NCBI GenBank assembly: GCA_963842515.1
Contig: CAWJGO010000004.1
Location: forward strand, 62,001-126,000
Reading direction: 5' to 3'
Length of the DNA stretch: 64,000 bases
Origin: CADEED01 sp963842515
GTDB lineage: Bacteria > Pseudomonadota > Gammaproteobacteria > Steroidobacterales > Steroidobacteraceae
The notes under the pieces were generated by a model that worked only from the letters and a program-made list of their open reading frames with translations, was not told where the DNA came from and ran no database searches. A program made the position numbers and the translations under genes. Positions 43,348 through 52,172 of this stretch are shown here, one piece after another (the stretch's first letter is position 1; every line of letters begins with the position of its first letter).

Positions 43348-44991
43348 TCACGCGTGGCGAATGCGGTTGAGCGACCAGGGTGCCAGTGCGCCGACCATCA
43401 GGATCCCCAGCGCCAACCACATGACCCCGACGACGTCTCCCGCAGGTATCCCGGCACGCCACGCCGCACCGAATGCCGCCGCGATCACGAGGGCGCCGCA
43501 CGCGTAGCGGATCGTCAATGCGCGCTCCGCGAAGCCGCTCCAGAGCAGGTAGATAGTCGCGGACAACATGGCTGCCCCGGCAATCCAGAATGACACGCTG
43601 ACGATCTCGCGCACCAGGGGCACTGGCCCGAATCCCCTGCGTATGGCAAGGGTCAGCAGAATGATCGCGAGACTCCAGACAACCGGCAGCCATTGCACGA
43701 CGAGCAGAACCCGGGGGTAGCGTGCGCGCATCGCCTCGCGCGTCGCTTGCCAGGCGATGAAACCGGCGACGCCGATGGACATCACGACTGCCTGCGCGGC
43801 GTGTTTGTATCCCGTCTGTCCCCCGAAGGTGTTTGCGACTTCGCGCCGCAGCTTCAGCAAACCCTCACTCGCGTTCTTGCCTTCCGTCAGCCACGGCCCC
43901 CAGTCACTCACGAATGAGCTCGATGCCCACACGCTCATGCCGACGGCGATCAGCGCAACCAGCGTGCAGGCAGTCCGCACCAGCACTTTGAGACTGGCCA
44001 GCTGCGCAGTGCCGTACGGCAGGGCCGCCTCGAAGGCGCTGGCGTAAATTCGTCCCTGTTTCCGGCGGATTCCGAACGCATTGCTCCCGAGGCCGAACAC
44101 CAGAATCGGCACGGAAAACACCACGACCCCAACGGCAGCGTGACGGGCTGGCGAAAAAGGAATACCGATCGCGAACAGCAAGGAGATCAACAGCGCGACA
44201 CCCAAGCCGATCGTCAGCACGGGCAATCCGCTCGACTTGAGTTCGAACCACACCTGCGCCCGAGTCGCTGACGAGGTGGGACACGGAAGCCGGAACAGTG
44301 TGACCAGCCAGTCCGGGTATCCGCCTGACCGCGGCAGCTGAGGCGCGCTGGCCACGGCATCACCGCGGCGCTGCCTTGCTACCCCGGCGACGGTAAGGCC
44401 GAATGCGACGAGACTGAGCAAAACCAGCAGTGAGTTGTCGAGGAGCGAGAACTCGACCTGGGACGGCGAAACCGCACGAGCTTTGAGCAGGAAGAACAAA
44501 GGCAAAGAAAACGCAATCGATCCGACCCACTGGACGACCCTGCTCGGAGTCGACCATTGGATGCAGAGATAACAAAAATGTGAGGCCAGGATCCACGCGG
44601 TCACAGAGAACAACGCGAGCGGCTGGCCGAAGGCGAACCCCAGGAAAGCCGCGGACCCGAGGTACAACGCCATGCAGGAAATCGCGTCGTAAGCCATGGC
44701 GACGCCCACCAACACCACCGTCGGAACCGGGCGGGTGTAGAGAAGATAGAACGGAAAACCTGGCTTGTACCCGTCCATGAAACGGCCGCCGTTGAGCTTC
44801 AGAGTCGAAAACCAGACACACATGCCGTGCAGCACGATCAGGATCCAAAAGGCAACCGGGGCGCCTGCGTCGAGCAAGATCAGCGCGGCTGAGCCCGCGA
44901 CCAGCCCCAGGCCGAGACGCTGCGCGGCTTCGACACGCGTCACCTGCCAGTTCTCCCACAGCATTGCGAGGACGGGTGAACGCATGTTCAT
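43348..44991 (-). CDS. ABC transporter membrane subunit (ABC-2 like)
   Basis: A 547-residue very hydrophobic protein with about twelve predicted helices and no ATP-binding motif. Its ATG overlaps the stop of the ATPase gene (ATGA), which identifies it as the partner permease although primary sequence similarity to ABC-2 proteins is weak. Two similar halves, each opening with a cytoplasmic helix and then paired helices, suggest a fused dimer. In YtrA-controlled systems such permeases export or sense cell-wall-active compounds; this is inference. It precedes the serine hydrolase by 11 nt. Confidence 0.8.
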   Translation of the reverse strand: MNMRSPVLAMLWENWQVTRVEAAQRLGLGLVAGSAALILLDAGAPVAFWILIVLHGMCVWFSTLKLNGGRFMDGYKPGFPFYLLYTRPVPTVVLVGVAMAYDAISCMALYLGSAAFLGFAFGQPLALFSVTAWILASHFCYLCIQWSTPSRVVQWVGSIAFSLPLFFLLKARAVSPSQVEFSLLDNSLLVLLSLVAFGLTVAGVARQRRGDAVASAPQLPRSGGYPDWLVTLFRLPCPTSSATRAQVWFELKSSGLPVLTIGLGVALLISLLFAIGIPFSPARHAAVGVVVFSVPILVFGLGSNAFGIRRKQGRIYASAFEAALPYGTAQLASLKVLVRTACTLVALIAVGMSVWASSSFVSDWGPWLTEGKNASEGLLKLRREVANTFGGQTGYKHAAQAVVMSIGVAGFIAWQATREAMRARYPRVLLVVQWLPVVWSLAIILLTLAIRRGFGPVPLVREIVSVSFWIAGAAMLSATIYLLWSGFAERALTIRYACGALVIAAAFGAAWRAGIPAGDVVGVMWLALGILMVGALAPWSLNRIRHA

Positions 44992-45893
44992 GCCGCCTCC
45001 ACCTGCTGGCGGCTTCGGCCGGCGCGCGCCAGGAAGATTTCTTCGAGCGTGGCATCGCGCGACTCCACGACCTCACCGCCGCGGGCGACGACCGAGTGCC
45101 GGAACTGCTCGGGCGAGCCACTGTGCACGACGTTCCAGGCGCGGCCACCACCTTCGATCACCAGCGCGGTATCGAGAACCGGTGGTTCATCCAGGTGCTC
45201 CACGAAGCGCACGCGACTGCGCTGATAGGCGCTGCGTACGTCGTCGAGCACGCCGCTCACGGTCACGCGGCCCTGATGCATCAACGTCACGTGGTCCGAC
45301 ATCCGCTCCACCTCGTCGAGCAGGTGCGACGAGAAGATCACCGTGCGCCCGTCATCGGCGACGGCGCGAACGATGGCATCGAGGATGTCGCGACGTACCA
45401 CGGCATCGAGGCCTGACGAGGGTTCGTCCAGAATCAGCAGCTCGGGACGATAGGCCACCGCCGCGATCAGGCCGGCCTGTGCGCGCATGCCCTTCGAGAG
45501 CTCCTTGATCTTCTTGGACGGATCGAGTGCGAACGTCTCGAGCAGTTCGCGCGCGTATGACGCATCCCAGGTCGGATGGTAGGCCTGCGTGTAGCGCATC
45601 AGCTCATCGATGCGCATCCATTCCGGCAGCTCACGCTCCTCGGATAGATAGCCCACGCGGCTCAGCACGCCGACGGGATCGCGAACGGGGTCGAGGCCGA
45701 AGACGCGCACCGAGCCGCTCGTGGCGCGCAACAAACCGAGCAGATGCTTGAGGAGCGTGGTCTTGCCCGCGCCGTTGGAGCCCACGAGCCCGTAGACCTG
45801 ACCCGCGGTAGCGTGAAACGTCACACCGTCGAGGGCCTTCTTGTGCTCGAACGATCTCGAGAGGTCATTGACGTCGACAACTGTCTGTTCCAT
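44988..45893 (-). CDS. ABC-2 type transporter ATP-binding protein
   Basis: A 301-residue ATPase. Walker A is VGSNGAGKTTLLKHLLG (near residue 36), the signature is ELSKGMRAQAGLIAAV (a KGM variant of SGGQ typical of ABC-2 drug exporters), Walker B is LLILDEPSSGLD, and a switch His is in FSSHLLDEVER. After residue 220 there is the usual C-terminal accessory domain. It follows the YtrA-like GntR gene by 22 nt and overlaps the permease. It is expected to be repressed by that GntR protein until a cell-envelope signal appears. Confidence 0.94.
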   Translation of the reverse strand: MEQTVVDVNDLSRSFEHKKALDGVTFHATAGQVYGLVGSNGAGKTTLLKHLLGLLRATSGSVRVFGLDPVRDPVGVLSRVGYLSEERELPEWMRIDELMRYTQAYHPTWDASYARELLETFALDPSKKIKELSKGMRAQAGLIAAVAYRPELLILDEPSSGLDAVVRRDILDAIVRAVADDGRTVIFSSHLLDEVERMSDHVTLMHQGRVTVSGVLDDVRSAYQRSRVRFVEHLDEPPVLDTALVIEGGGRAWNVVHSGSPEQFRHSVVARGGEVVESRDATLEEIFLARAGRSRQQVEAA

Positions 45894-45915
45894 TTTTATC
45901 GCTCCTTTTCCTGCC

Positions 45916-46341
45916 CTATCTATTCACTTCTTTGGTCACTTCCGCAGGTTCGGCGCCGGTCTCGTCCATCGCCGCTTTCCGTTCCCGCACCATCCGCAGA
46001 ATGTCGTCCGCGGTGAAGTTCAACTGGTGCGCCTCGGCCAGCAATGCGTCGATACGTTGCTCGATCACCCGGCGCCGTTCACGCAACGCCACTTGCTGCG
46101 GGCGCCCTTCCGAGACGAACGTGCCCGACCCTTGGCGCTTCTGAAGGACTCCCGAGGTCTCCAATTCGCCGTACGCCTTCACGATCGTGTTCGGTGTGAC
46201 CTTCAACTGCAGCGCCAGCGTTCGTATGGGGGGCAGTTCTTCGCCGGGCTGAAGGAGCCCAGACGCCACTAAGTATTTGACCTGGTTGACGATCTGGCGG
46301 TAGATCGGCACGCCGTCGGTCAGGTTGATGGTGATATCCAC
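45916..46341 (-). CDS. YtrA-subfamily GntR transcriptional regulator
   Basis: A 141-residue repressor. The winged helix has GVPIYRQIVNQVKYLVASGL, LPPIRTLALQLKVTPNTIV and a GSGTFVSEGRP wing. Instead of a large ligand domain it ends in a short helical tail (about 60 residues), which defines the YtrA subfamily. Members sit in front of ABC exporters and repress them. It begins the eight-gene leftward operon and faces a nested palindrome at 46360-46391, just upstream of its own start. Autoregulation of the full operon is the natural prediction. Confidence 0.93.
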   Translation of the reverse strand: MDITINLTDGVPIYRQIVNQVKYLVASGLLQPGEELPPIRTLALQLKVTPNTIVKAYGELETSGVLQKRQGSGTFVSEGRPQQVALRERRRVIEQRIDALLAEAHQLNFTADDILRMVRERKAAMDETGAEPAEVTKEVNR

Positions 46342-46359
46342 AGTAGGCGGCTTTGGTCC

Positions 46360-46391
46360 GTATCAGTGCAAGTGTATGGGTACACTGATAC
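46360..46391. promoter_or_regulatory. Nested palindrome, candidate YtrA-type operator
   Basis: GTATCAGTG (46360-46368) is the exact reverse complement of CACTGATAC (46383-46391). Inside, AGTGTA (46371-46376) and TACACT (46381-46386) form a second exact inverted repeat around TGGG. The element starts 19 nt upstream of the GntR start codon and lies between it and the rightward amidohydrolase. Position and symmetry match operators of GntR/YtrA repressors. Confidence 0.7.
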
Positions 46392-46529
46392 AATTCGCGG
46401 CGGCCGTCAAGGCCCAGGATCATATCGGCCCCCACTTCGGGCCATCGCCGGATTGACTAGTTAGGCTGCGGCTGTAAACCGCTTGGCAAGGAGGCGCATC
46501 TAGACAACTCCCATCTGCGATCTCACGGA

Positions 46530-47897
46530 GTGAACGTGCATCATCTGTACCTTGGACTGATGCTCTCGGCAGGCGTCTTGTCTTTCGCCGCGCACGCTGG
46601 CGATAGCTCGGCACGAACCACGGCGTTCGTCCATGTCAACGTGGTTCCAATGGACCGTGATCGGGTGCTCGCCGATCAGACGGTGATCGTTGAAGGCGAC
46701 AAGATCGTGGCGATCGGGAGCCGCCTTCCGGTGCCTTCGGGCGCGCAGGTGATCGATGGGCGAAGGAGCGCTTATTTGTCACCCGGTTTGGCCGACATGC
46801 ATACGCATTCGGAGACCACGGACGACCTGGCCATATATCTGACTACGGGTGTGACAACGGTTTTGCACATGGGGGGCGCCCGCCCAGCTTTCGTCGACAA
46901 CATCGTCCCTGCGGTAAATCGCGGCGCCATCCCAGGACCGCACGTCTACACCAGTTTCAAGGTCGACGGATCAGCCGATTTCAATGGGTTCGTCATCAAG
47001 ACTCCAGCCGATGCGCGTGCGATCGTTGGTCTCGCCAAGACCAACAAATACGATTTCATCAAGGTTTATGTCGGCCTTTCGCCCGAGATATTTTCGGCAC
47101 TCGCAGAGGAAGGGCGCCCATTGGCCATGCCTCTGGTCGGTCACGGCGTCTACGCGGTCCGGCTTGAACGCCAGCTTGCGCAGGGGCAGGTGCTCATCGC
47201 GCATGCCGAAGAATTTTTCTACACTTTTTTTACGCCACCTGGGATAACGGAGACCGATAAGCCGCCGGATCTTAGCCGTATCCCGGCGGCAGTCGCGTTG
47301 ACCAAGAAATACAACACCGCGGTGACCGCCGACCTTGCGACTTACGCAGCCATCGCGCAGCAGATCGGGCGTCCAGATGTTGTCGCTTCCTATCTAGCTC
47401 GACCCGCGTCGTCCTATCTATCGCCCGGCGATCGCCTCGCCTGGCAGAGAAGCCGGTACGTCAACAAGACCGCGAACTTGGGTCCGAAGCTCGCCTTCTT
47501 GAGACGGCTCGTCAAAGCAATGGCTGACGCGGGCGTGCAGCTGGTGACGGGTACCGATGCCCCTACTGTTCCGGGAACGGTGCCGGGTTTCTCGCTCCAC
47601 GACAACTTGAGGGAGCTGGAGGCATCGGGATTGACTCAGTTTCAGGCGCTGACGGCCGCCACGCAGGCGGCAGGCGCTTTCATCAATCGGACCATAGGAG
47701 GCGATCCGTTCGGTGTCATCGCGCCGGGTTATCGCGCTGACCTGATTCTTTCCGAGAACAACCCCCTCGCGACGCTTGCCACTCTCCGCACACCGATGGG
47801 AGTGATGGTTAGGGGACAGTGGCGGGATGCCGCCGCTCTCGAAGCTCTCGCCGGCGGGATTCGCGAGAGTTACCGGCGCGCAGCGACTGTACGCTAG
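46530..47897 (+). CDS. Secreted amidohydrolase family protein
   Basis: A 455-residue metal-dependent hydrolase. It starts with GTG, with only a weak GGAG before it, and has a Sec signal ending SFAAHAG. The metal-binding GLADMHTHSE gives the H-x-H pair near residue 90; a candidate bridging Lys is in NKYDFIKVYVGLSP; further ligands are the His in VLIAHAEEF and the Asp in LVTGTDAPTVPG. The composite beta-sandwich flanks it (DRVLADQTVIVEGDKIVAIG). Such periplasmic enzymes act as prolidase-like peptidases or imidazolonepropionase-like hydrolases, and the substrate is unknown here. It is divergent from the YtrA operon and may share its palindromic control region. Confidence 0.9.
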   Translation: MNVHHLYLGLMLSAGVLSFAAHAGDSSARTTAFVHVNVVPMDRDRVLADQTVIVEGDKIVAIGSRLPVPSGAQVIDGRRSAYLSPGLADMHTHSETTDDLAIYLTTGVTTVLHMGGARPAFVDNIVPAVNRGAIPGPHVYTSFKVDGSADFNGFVIKTPADARAIVGLAKTNKYDFIKVYVGLSPEIFSALAEEGRPLAMPLVGHGVYAVRLERQLAQGQVLIAHAEEFFYTFFTPPGITETDKPPDLSRIPAAVALTKKYNTAVTADLATYAAIAQQIGRPDVVASYLARPASSYLSPGDRLAWQRSRYVNKTANLGPKLAFLRRLVKAMADAGVQLVTGTDAPTVPGTVPGFSLHDNLRELEASGLTQFQALTAATQAAGAFINRTIGGDPFGVIAPGYRADLILSENNPLATLATLRTPMGVMVRGQWRDAAALEALAGGIRESYRRAATVR

Positions 47898-48052
47898 ATT
47901 CGACGCACTTCGCGGAACGCCATACCTCGCCGCCGTCGAATGCAACGTGGCGACATCAAGTCTGTCCGCAGCAGCACCCTCAAGAGAGCAACTCCGCCCT
48001 CGCGCAAAACGTGAAGATAGGCCAAAGTGGGAGAAGCCTTAGAGGGGAGACG

Positions 48053-49000
48053 ATGAACGACAAGGTGCTCGAGCTCGAAAATGTCACGAAGCGCTTTGGC
48101 GACTTCACCGCAGTCCAAGACGTGAGCCTGACTATTCCACGCGGGTCCATTTACGGATTCCTCGGGCAGAATGGGGCGGGAAAGACGACGACGATCCGCA
48201 TGATCTTCGACATCATCAAGCCGACGAGCGGGCGCATCACGATACTCGGCGCGTCTTCGGCGCTCGACGTCCGGCCGCGCATCGGCTATCTGCCCGAGGA
48301 GAAGGGACTTTACAAGGCGATGACCGCGGCCGCGACTATCGCCTTCTTCGCCTCACTCAAAGGGCTCTCGCGCAAGGCCGCGAAACAGCGCTCCCATGAG
48401 CTGCTCGAACGCTACGGTCTCGGCGAATTCAAGGACGCCAAGATCCAGACGCTCTCGAAAGGCATGAGTCAAAAGGTGCAGGTGATTTGCGCCGTAGCAC
48501 ACGAGCCGGAGTTCGTCGTCCTCGACGAGCCCTTCTCGGGCCTCGACCCCGTCAACCAGCAGGTCCTCGAACAGTTGATTCGCGATCTCGCCCGACGGGG
48601 GTCGACCGTGATCTTCTCGACACATGTCATGCAACATGCCGAAAGGCTCTGCGACCACCTGCTCTTGATCGCGAAGGGTCGCAAAATCTTCGACGGCACC
48701 GTCGCCGGCGCGAAGGCGACGATTCCGCGTCGCGTGCTGATCAGCACTGAAAGCAACATCGATCCGCTCGTTGGACTCGACGGCGTCGCCGAAATCAAGC
48801 CACTCGGTGAATCGCCCGCGAATCCCGGCGCGAAGGATTGGGAAATCCGGCTGCGCGCGCAGACCAGCGCGCAGGCAATTCTCGAGAAGTGTTTCCAGAG
48901 TGGCATCGTGCTGCGCCGGTTCGATCACTCCGAGCCGAGCTTGCACGACGCTTTCATGGCGCTCGTCGGCGCCGATGCCATCCTTGAGGAACCAGCATGA
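48053..49000 (+). CDS. ABC transporter ATP-binding protein (NatA-like)
   Basis: A 315-residue ATPase. The ATG at 48053 is preceded by AGAGGGGAGA and starts at MNDKVLELENVTKRFG; the upstream frame is antiphase to the amidohydrolase end. Walker A is GQNGAGKTTTIRMIF, the signature is TLSKGMSQKVQVICAV, Walker B is FVVLDEPFSGLD, and the switch is in FSTHVMQHAER. The C-terminal 80 residues form a DUF4162-like domain found in Na+ or antibiotic exporters. It is coupled to the permease gene by an ATGA overlap. It may share the amidohydrolase transcript across a 155-nt gap. Confidence 0.94.
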   Translation: MNDKVLELENVTKRFGDFTAVQDVSLTIPRGSIYGFLGQNGAGKTTTIRMIFDIIKPTSGRITILGASSALDVRPRIGYLPEEKGLYKAMTAAATIAFFASLKGLSRKAAKQRSHELLERYGLGEFKDAKIQTLSKGMSQKVQVICAVAHEPEFVVLDEPFSGLDPVNQQVLEQLIRDLARRGSTVIFSTHVMQHAERLCDHLLLIAKGRKIFDGTVAGAKATIPRRVLISTESNIDPLVGLDGVAEIKPLGESPANPGAKDWEIRLRAQTSAQAILEKCFQSGIVLRRFDHSEPSLHDAFMALVGADAILEEPA

Positions 49001-50529
49001 GATACACGCTTCTGATCGCGCTGCGCGAGTTCGCAGAGAACGCCAAAACGAAAGGGTTCTGGATCGGCATCTTCACGCTTCCGGTGCTCTTGGCCATCAG
49101 CATCGGCGTCTCGACCAAGCTCGCCCACTCGGAACCATCGCGGTACTTCCTCGTCGTCGACAAATCCGGCGCGTTTGCCGAACCCATCGACCAATCAATC
49201 GAGTGGGAGCACCAGCGCTCCGTGCTCCAGGCGCTTGGCAGGTACGTCCAGGAAAACCTGCGCGCCGGGCAGCATCCCGAGGTCAATCTCGCTACATACC
49301 AGGCTTCCGTCGATACCTTTATCGCCGCCGGCGGCAAGGATGCCTATCTAGCGCAGCTCCGGCCCATGCTTCGGGAACATATACCTGAGTTCAAGGAGCC
49401 CACTCGCCTGTTCGTGCGCGCCGCGTTGCCCCAGGAAATCGACGCCGGCGCGAGCGCCGACTCGATCCTCGCGCAGCTCAAGCCCTATCTGCTCGGCGAC
49501 CGGCGCATCGCGGCCGGCGGCGGGGATGCGCCCCTCTTCGCGGTTGTCCTGCTCGCGCCCGACGCAGTGGCCGGAGCCACGCGGTGGACCGGCGCAGAAG
49601 CGATCCAGTACTGGTCGACCAATCTTGCCGTCGACGATCTTCCCGAACTGATTCGCAACGCGCTGAACCGCGAAACCCGGCGCCGTCTCTACGTCGCGCG
49701 CGGCGTCGACGTCGCCACGGTGCGGGAAATCGAGGCAACGTACGCCCGCCTTGGCACGTTCGATCCCGGCAAAGCCGCAGGGACGGAAACCGTCAGCACC
49801 GCGGACCGCGTTGCCCGCAACGTGCCGGTCGCTTTCGTGTACCTGCTCTGGATGTCGATCTTCACGGTCATGCAGATGCTGCTCAACAACACCCTCGAGG
49901 AGAAGTCGAACCGGATTGCCGAGGTGTTGCTCTCTTCCGTTACGCCAAACGAAATCATGATGGGCAAGCTGCTCGGTATCGCTGGAATCGGCCTGACGAT
50001 GGTAGGCGCATGGCTGGCAACCGTCTTCATCGGCGCGCAGCTCTACCAAAGTATGGGAGGCGCTGGCGCCGACGTCATCGGGCCAGCAGTCGACGCCGTG
50101 GCATCGTCGGGTCTCATCCCGATGTTCGTACTGTGCTTCCTGCTCGGCTATCTGATCTACGCCGGCCTCTTTCTCTCGATCGGCGCGCTGTGCAACGACC
50201 TCAAGTCGGCTCAGAACGCGCAGGCCCCGATGATGCTCATCATGATGGTCCCCCTCTTCACGATGATTTTCGTCAACCGCGATCCGCACGGCACGATCGC
50301 GACCATTCTCACGTGGATACCGCTCTACACGCCGTTCACGATGATGAACCGGGCCGCGGCCGATCCACCGTTGATGGAATTGGTCGGCGCGACGCTGCTC
50401 ATGATCGCGACTGCGGCGCTGCTGCTTTGGTCGGCGGGCCGCATCTTCCGGATGGCCATGCTGCGCGCCGGCAACCGCCCGAAACTCGCCGAGATGGTGC
50501 AGTGGATTCGCGGCCGCGGCGATGCATGA
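48997..50529 (+). CDS. ABC-2 type permease (NatB-like)
   Basis: A 510-residue permease. One N-terminal helix (GIFTLPVLLAISIGVSTKL) is followed by a large extracytoplasmic domain (about 45-280), and then five or so helices with the ABC-2 pattern. The segment LEEKSNRIAEVLLSSVTPNE is highly typical of NatB/ABC2_membrane_3 proteins. Its start overlaps the ATPase stop. The probable role is export of a cation, peptide or lipid; no specific substrate can be given. The gene ends 71 nt before the convergent AraC gene. Confidence 0.92.
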   Translation: MRYTLLIALREFAENAKTKGFWIGIFTLPVLLAISIGVSTKLAHSEPSRYFLVVDKSGAFAEPIDQSIEWEHQRSVLQALGRYVQENLRAGQHPEVNLATYQASVDTFIAAGGKDAYLAQLRPMLREHIPEFKEPTRLFVRAALPQEIDAGASADSILAQLKPYLLGDRRIAAGGGDAPLFAVVLLAPDAVAGATRWTGAEAIQYWSTNLAVDDLPELIRNALNRETRRRLYVARGVDVATVREIEATYARLGTFDPGKAAGTETVSTADRVARNVPVAFVYLLWMSIFTVMQMLLNNTLEEKSNRIAEVLLSSVTPNEIMMGKLLGIAGIGLTMVGAWLATVFIGAQLYQSMGGAGADVIGPAVDAVASSGLIPMFVLCFLLGYLIYAGLFLSIGALCNDLKSAQNAQAPMMLIMMVPLFTMIFVNRDPHGTIATILTWIPLYTPFTMMNRAAADPPLMELVGATLLMIATAALLLWSAGRIFRMAMLRAGNRPKLAEMVQWIRGRGDA

Positions 50530-50600
50530 CGTTGACCAGGGAATTCTGGCAATTAGTTAGTCTCCGACTTTGCTCACGAATTCCTGCGCAGACTGGTTGG

Positions 50601-51587
50601 TCAATACCGAGCCTCGGTGGCAGCGAGCTGCGCCTTGCGCTCTCGTCGATAGCGCGCCGGTGGCACCCCGAACGCGCGCCTGAAGGCGCGATTGAACGCG
50701 GCTTCCGATTCGTATCCGACGTCGTAAGCGACCTGCAGGACCTTCCGGTCGGTCGTCGTCAACCGACGCTCGGCGAGCTGCAGTCGCCATCGCGCGAGGT
50801 ACGCCAGCGGCGACTCGCCCATGAGTTGGACAAACCGTTCGGCCAGCACCGTTCGCGACGTTCCGCTCTCCCGTGCCAAATCGGCCAACGTCCATGCGCG
50901 CGCGGGGTGGCGATGCAGAAGTGCGAGCGCCTGACCAACTTTCGGATCGCGCGCAGTGGCAAGCCATCCCGTGCGCTCGGAAGGCAGGTCGTCCATGTAG
51001 CGGCATAGAGTTTCCACGAACAACGTCTCGGCAAGCTTCGCAAGAACTGCCAACCGGCCGGCTCGCTTCGATTCGATCTCACTCACGCCGTTGCGTATCG
51101 CGCTCTCGATCCATGCACCGGCTGGGCTGTCACGCAAATTGACCTTGAACATCGGCGGCAGACCGCTCAGGAATGAGCTCTCGGCGTGGCGCTCACAACC
51201 GAGATATCCGCAGATGATCCGCGTCACCGCTCCAGAGCCGCCCCACTTCTCGGTAGCGAACTCACCCTTGGAGAGCTTCGGCAGGAGGCGGCCTCCGGGA
51301 AACAGTTTGGACGTTCGTCCCCTCCACAACTCGTGAGCATCACCTTGCGGGAAGACGACGATATCTCCCGCTGTCAGCGCTAGCTCATCGCAACCGGCGG
51401 TGCGAGCGGTCGCTTCGCCATCCGTCACGAGGTGAAACAGCACGAGCCGCTCACTCTCCGGTGAAACGATCGGACCCACCTTGTCTTGCGCCGGCGTAGC
51501 GAAACGCCACGGCGCGGAAAACTCGCCGTTGAAAAAGAGCGCGCTCGTGAGGCGCACGGCACGCATGGCTTCAGACAGTGCATCCAT
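50601..51587 (-). CDS. AraC family regulator with cupin (AraC_binding_2/cupin_6-like) domain
   Basis: A 328-residue regulator when started at 51587 (MDALSEAMRAV). The N-terminal half is a cupin-like ligand domain (LVLFHLVTDGEATA, LTAGDIVVFPQGDAHEL). The C-terminal HTH_18 shows WTLADLARESGTSRTVLAE and VAYDVGYESEAAFNRAFRRA, ending FGVPPARYRRE. The frame is open to 51776, but upstream sequence is not family-like. It lies between a NatB-like exporter and the ABM/SnoaL genes, which it may control; a 200-bp gap containing no other gene separates it from them. Confidence 0.9.
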   Translation of the reverse strand: MDALSEAMRAVRLTSALFFNGEFSAPWRFATPAQDKVGPIVSPESERLVLFHLVTDGEATARTAGCDELALTAGDIVVFPQGDAHELWRGRTSKLFPGGRLLPKLSKGEFATEKWGGSGAVTRIICGYLGCERHAESSFLSGLPPMFKVNLRDSPAGAWIESAIRNGVSEIESKRAGRLAVLAKLAETLFVETLCRYMDDLPSERTGWLATARDPKVGQALALLHRHPARAWTLADLARESGTSRTVLAERFVQLMGESPLAYLARWRLQLAERRLTTTDRKVLQVAYDVGYESEAAFNRAFRRAFGVPPARYRRERKAQLAATEARY

Positions 51588-51788
51588 CCAGCAAGAATCG
51601 CCTGTCAAGAGTTTCAGACAATCAATCGTCTTCGGCCTGGCTCCCGGCGGACCTTCATCGGAACCAGCGCTGGTCGCCGAGCAAGTATACAACCCATGAA
51701 ATTGCGCCACTTGACAAGACACCATCATCCTGCGGTGAACATCCCTACATCGTGACTGCCGCGGTGATGCCAGCATTTGACTTCGGGA

Positions 51789-52127
51789 CTAGCGGCGCGT
51801 TGCAGGCCGACGCTTCGGGCGCCGTTTCTCAAAGGGCGCACCTGATTTCTGGATGGTGTGTTTCTGCACTTCGACGCGAAGGATGCGAGGAATCTTCTTC
51901 GGAGCGTTGGACACGGCACGCCACGAATTCAGGTCTTTCTCGGATCGCCAGAACTCGAACATGTTGATGCGATTCGAGTCGACCGGATCGGCCGTTATCG
52001 CCATATCCAGGCAGCCAGGGGTGCTTCGAGCTCGAAGCATCATGTCTTTGAATTTTTCGACCATTTCATCTCTCTTGCCGGGATCGACGGTGTACCAACC
52101 GGCGACGATGACCTTCTGCGCATTCAT
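51789..52127 (-). CDS. ABM (antibiotic biosynthesis monooxygenase) family protein
   Basis: A 112-residue small ferredoxin-like alpha/beta-fold protein. The start at 52127 is supported by GGAGTGAGTG upstream. VIVAGWYTVDPGKRDEMVEK, TPGCLDMAITADPVD and NMFEFWRSEKDLNSW are the ABM pattern. Members oxidise quinols or polycyclic substrates, or degrade heme. The C-terminus is very basic (FEKRRPKRRPATRR), which is unusual for the family and may bind nucleic acid or be disordered. It lies 45 nt downstream of the double-SnoaL gene and is probably co-transcribed with it. Confidence 0.82.
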   Translation of the reverse strand: MNAQKVIVAGWYTVDPGKRDEMVEKFKDMMLRARSTPGCLDMAITADPVDSNRINMFEFWRSEKDLNSWRAVSNAPKKIPRILRVEVQKHTIQKSGAPFEKRRPKRRPATRR

Positions 52128-52172
52128 GTCACTCACTCCTTTTTGTTTCGGCGTCGACATTCGTTCGCGCGC

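Noticed and set aside
43337..43693. Upstream extension of the serine hydrolase
   Set aside because: It overlaps the ABC permease out of frame; ATG 43336 has AGGAGA and a signal peptide.
49584..51008. 474-codon open frame over the NatB-like gene and into the AraC gene
   Set aside because: Crosses two real genes on opposite strands and is extremely Arg-rich.
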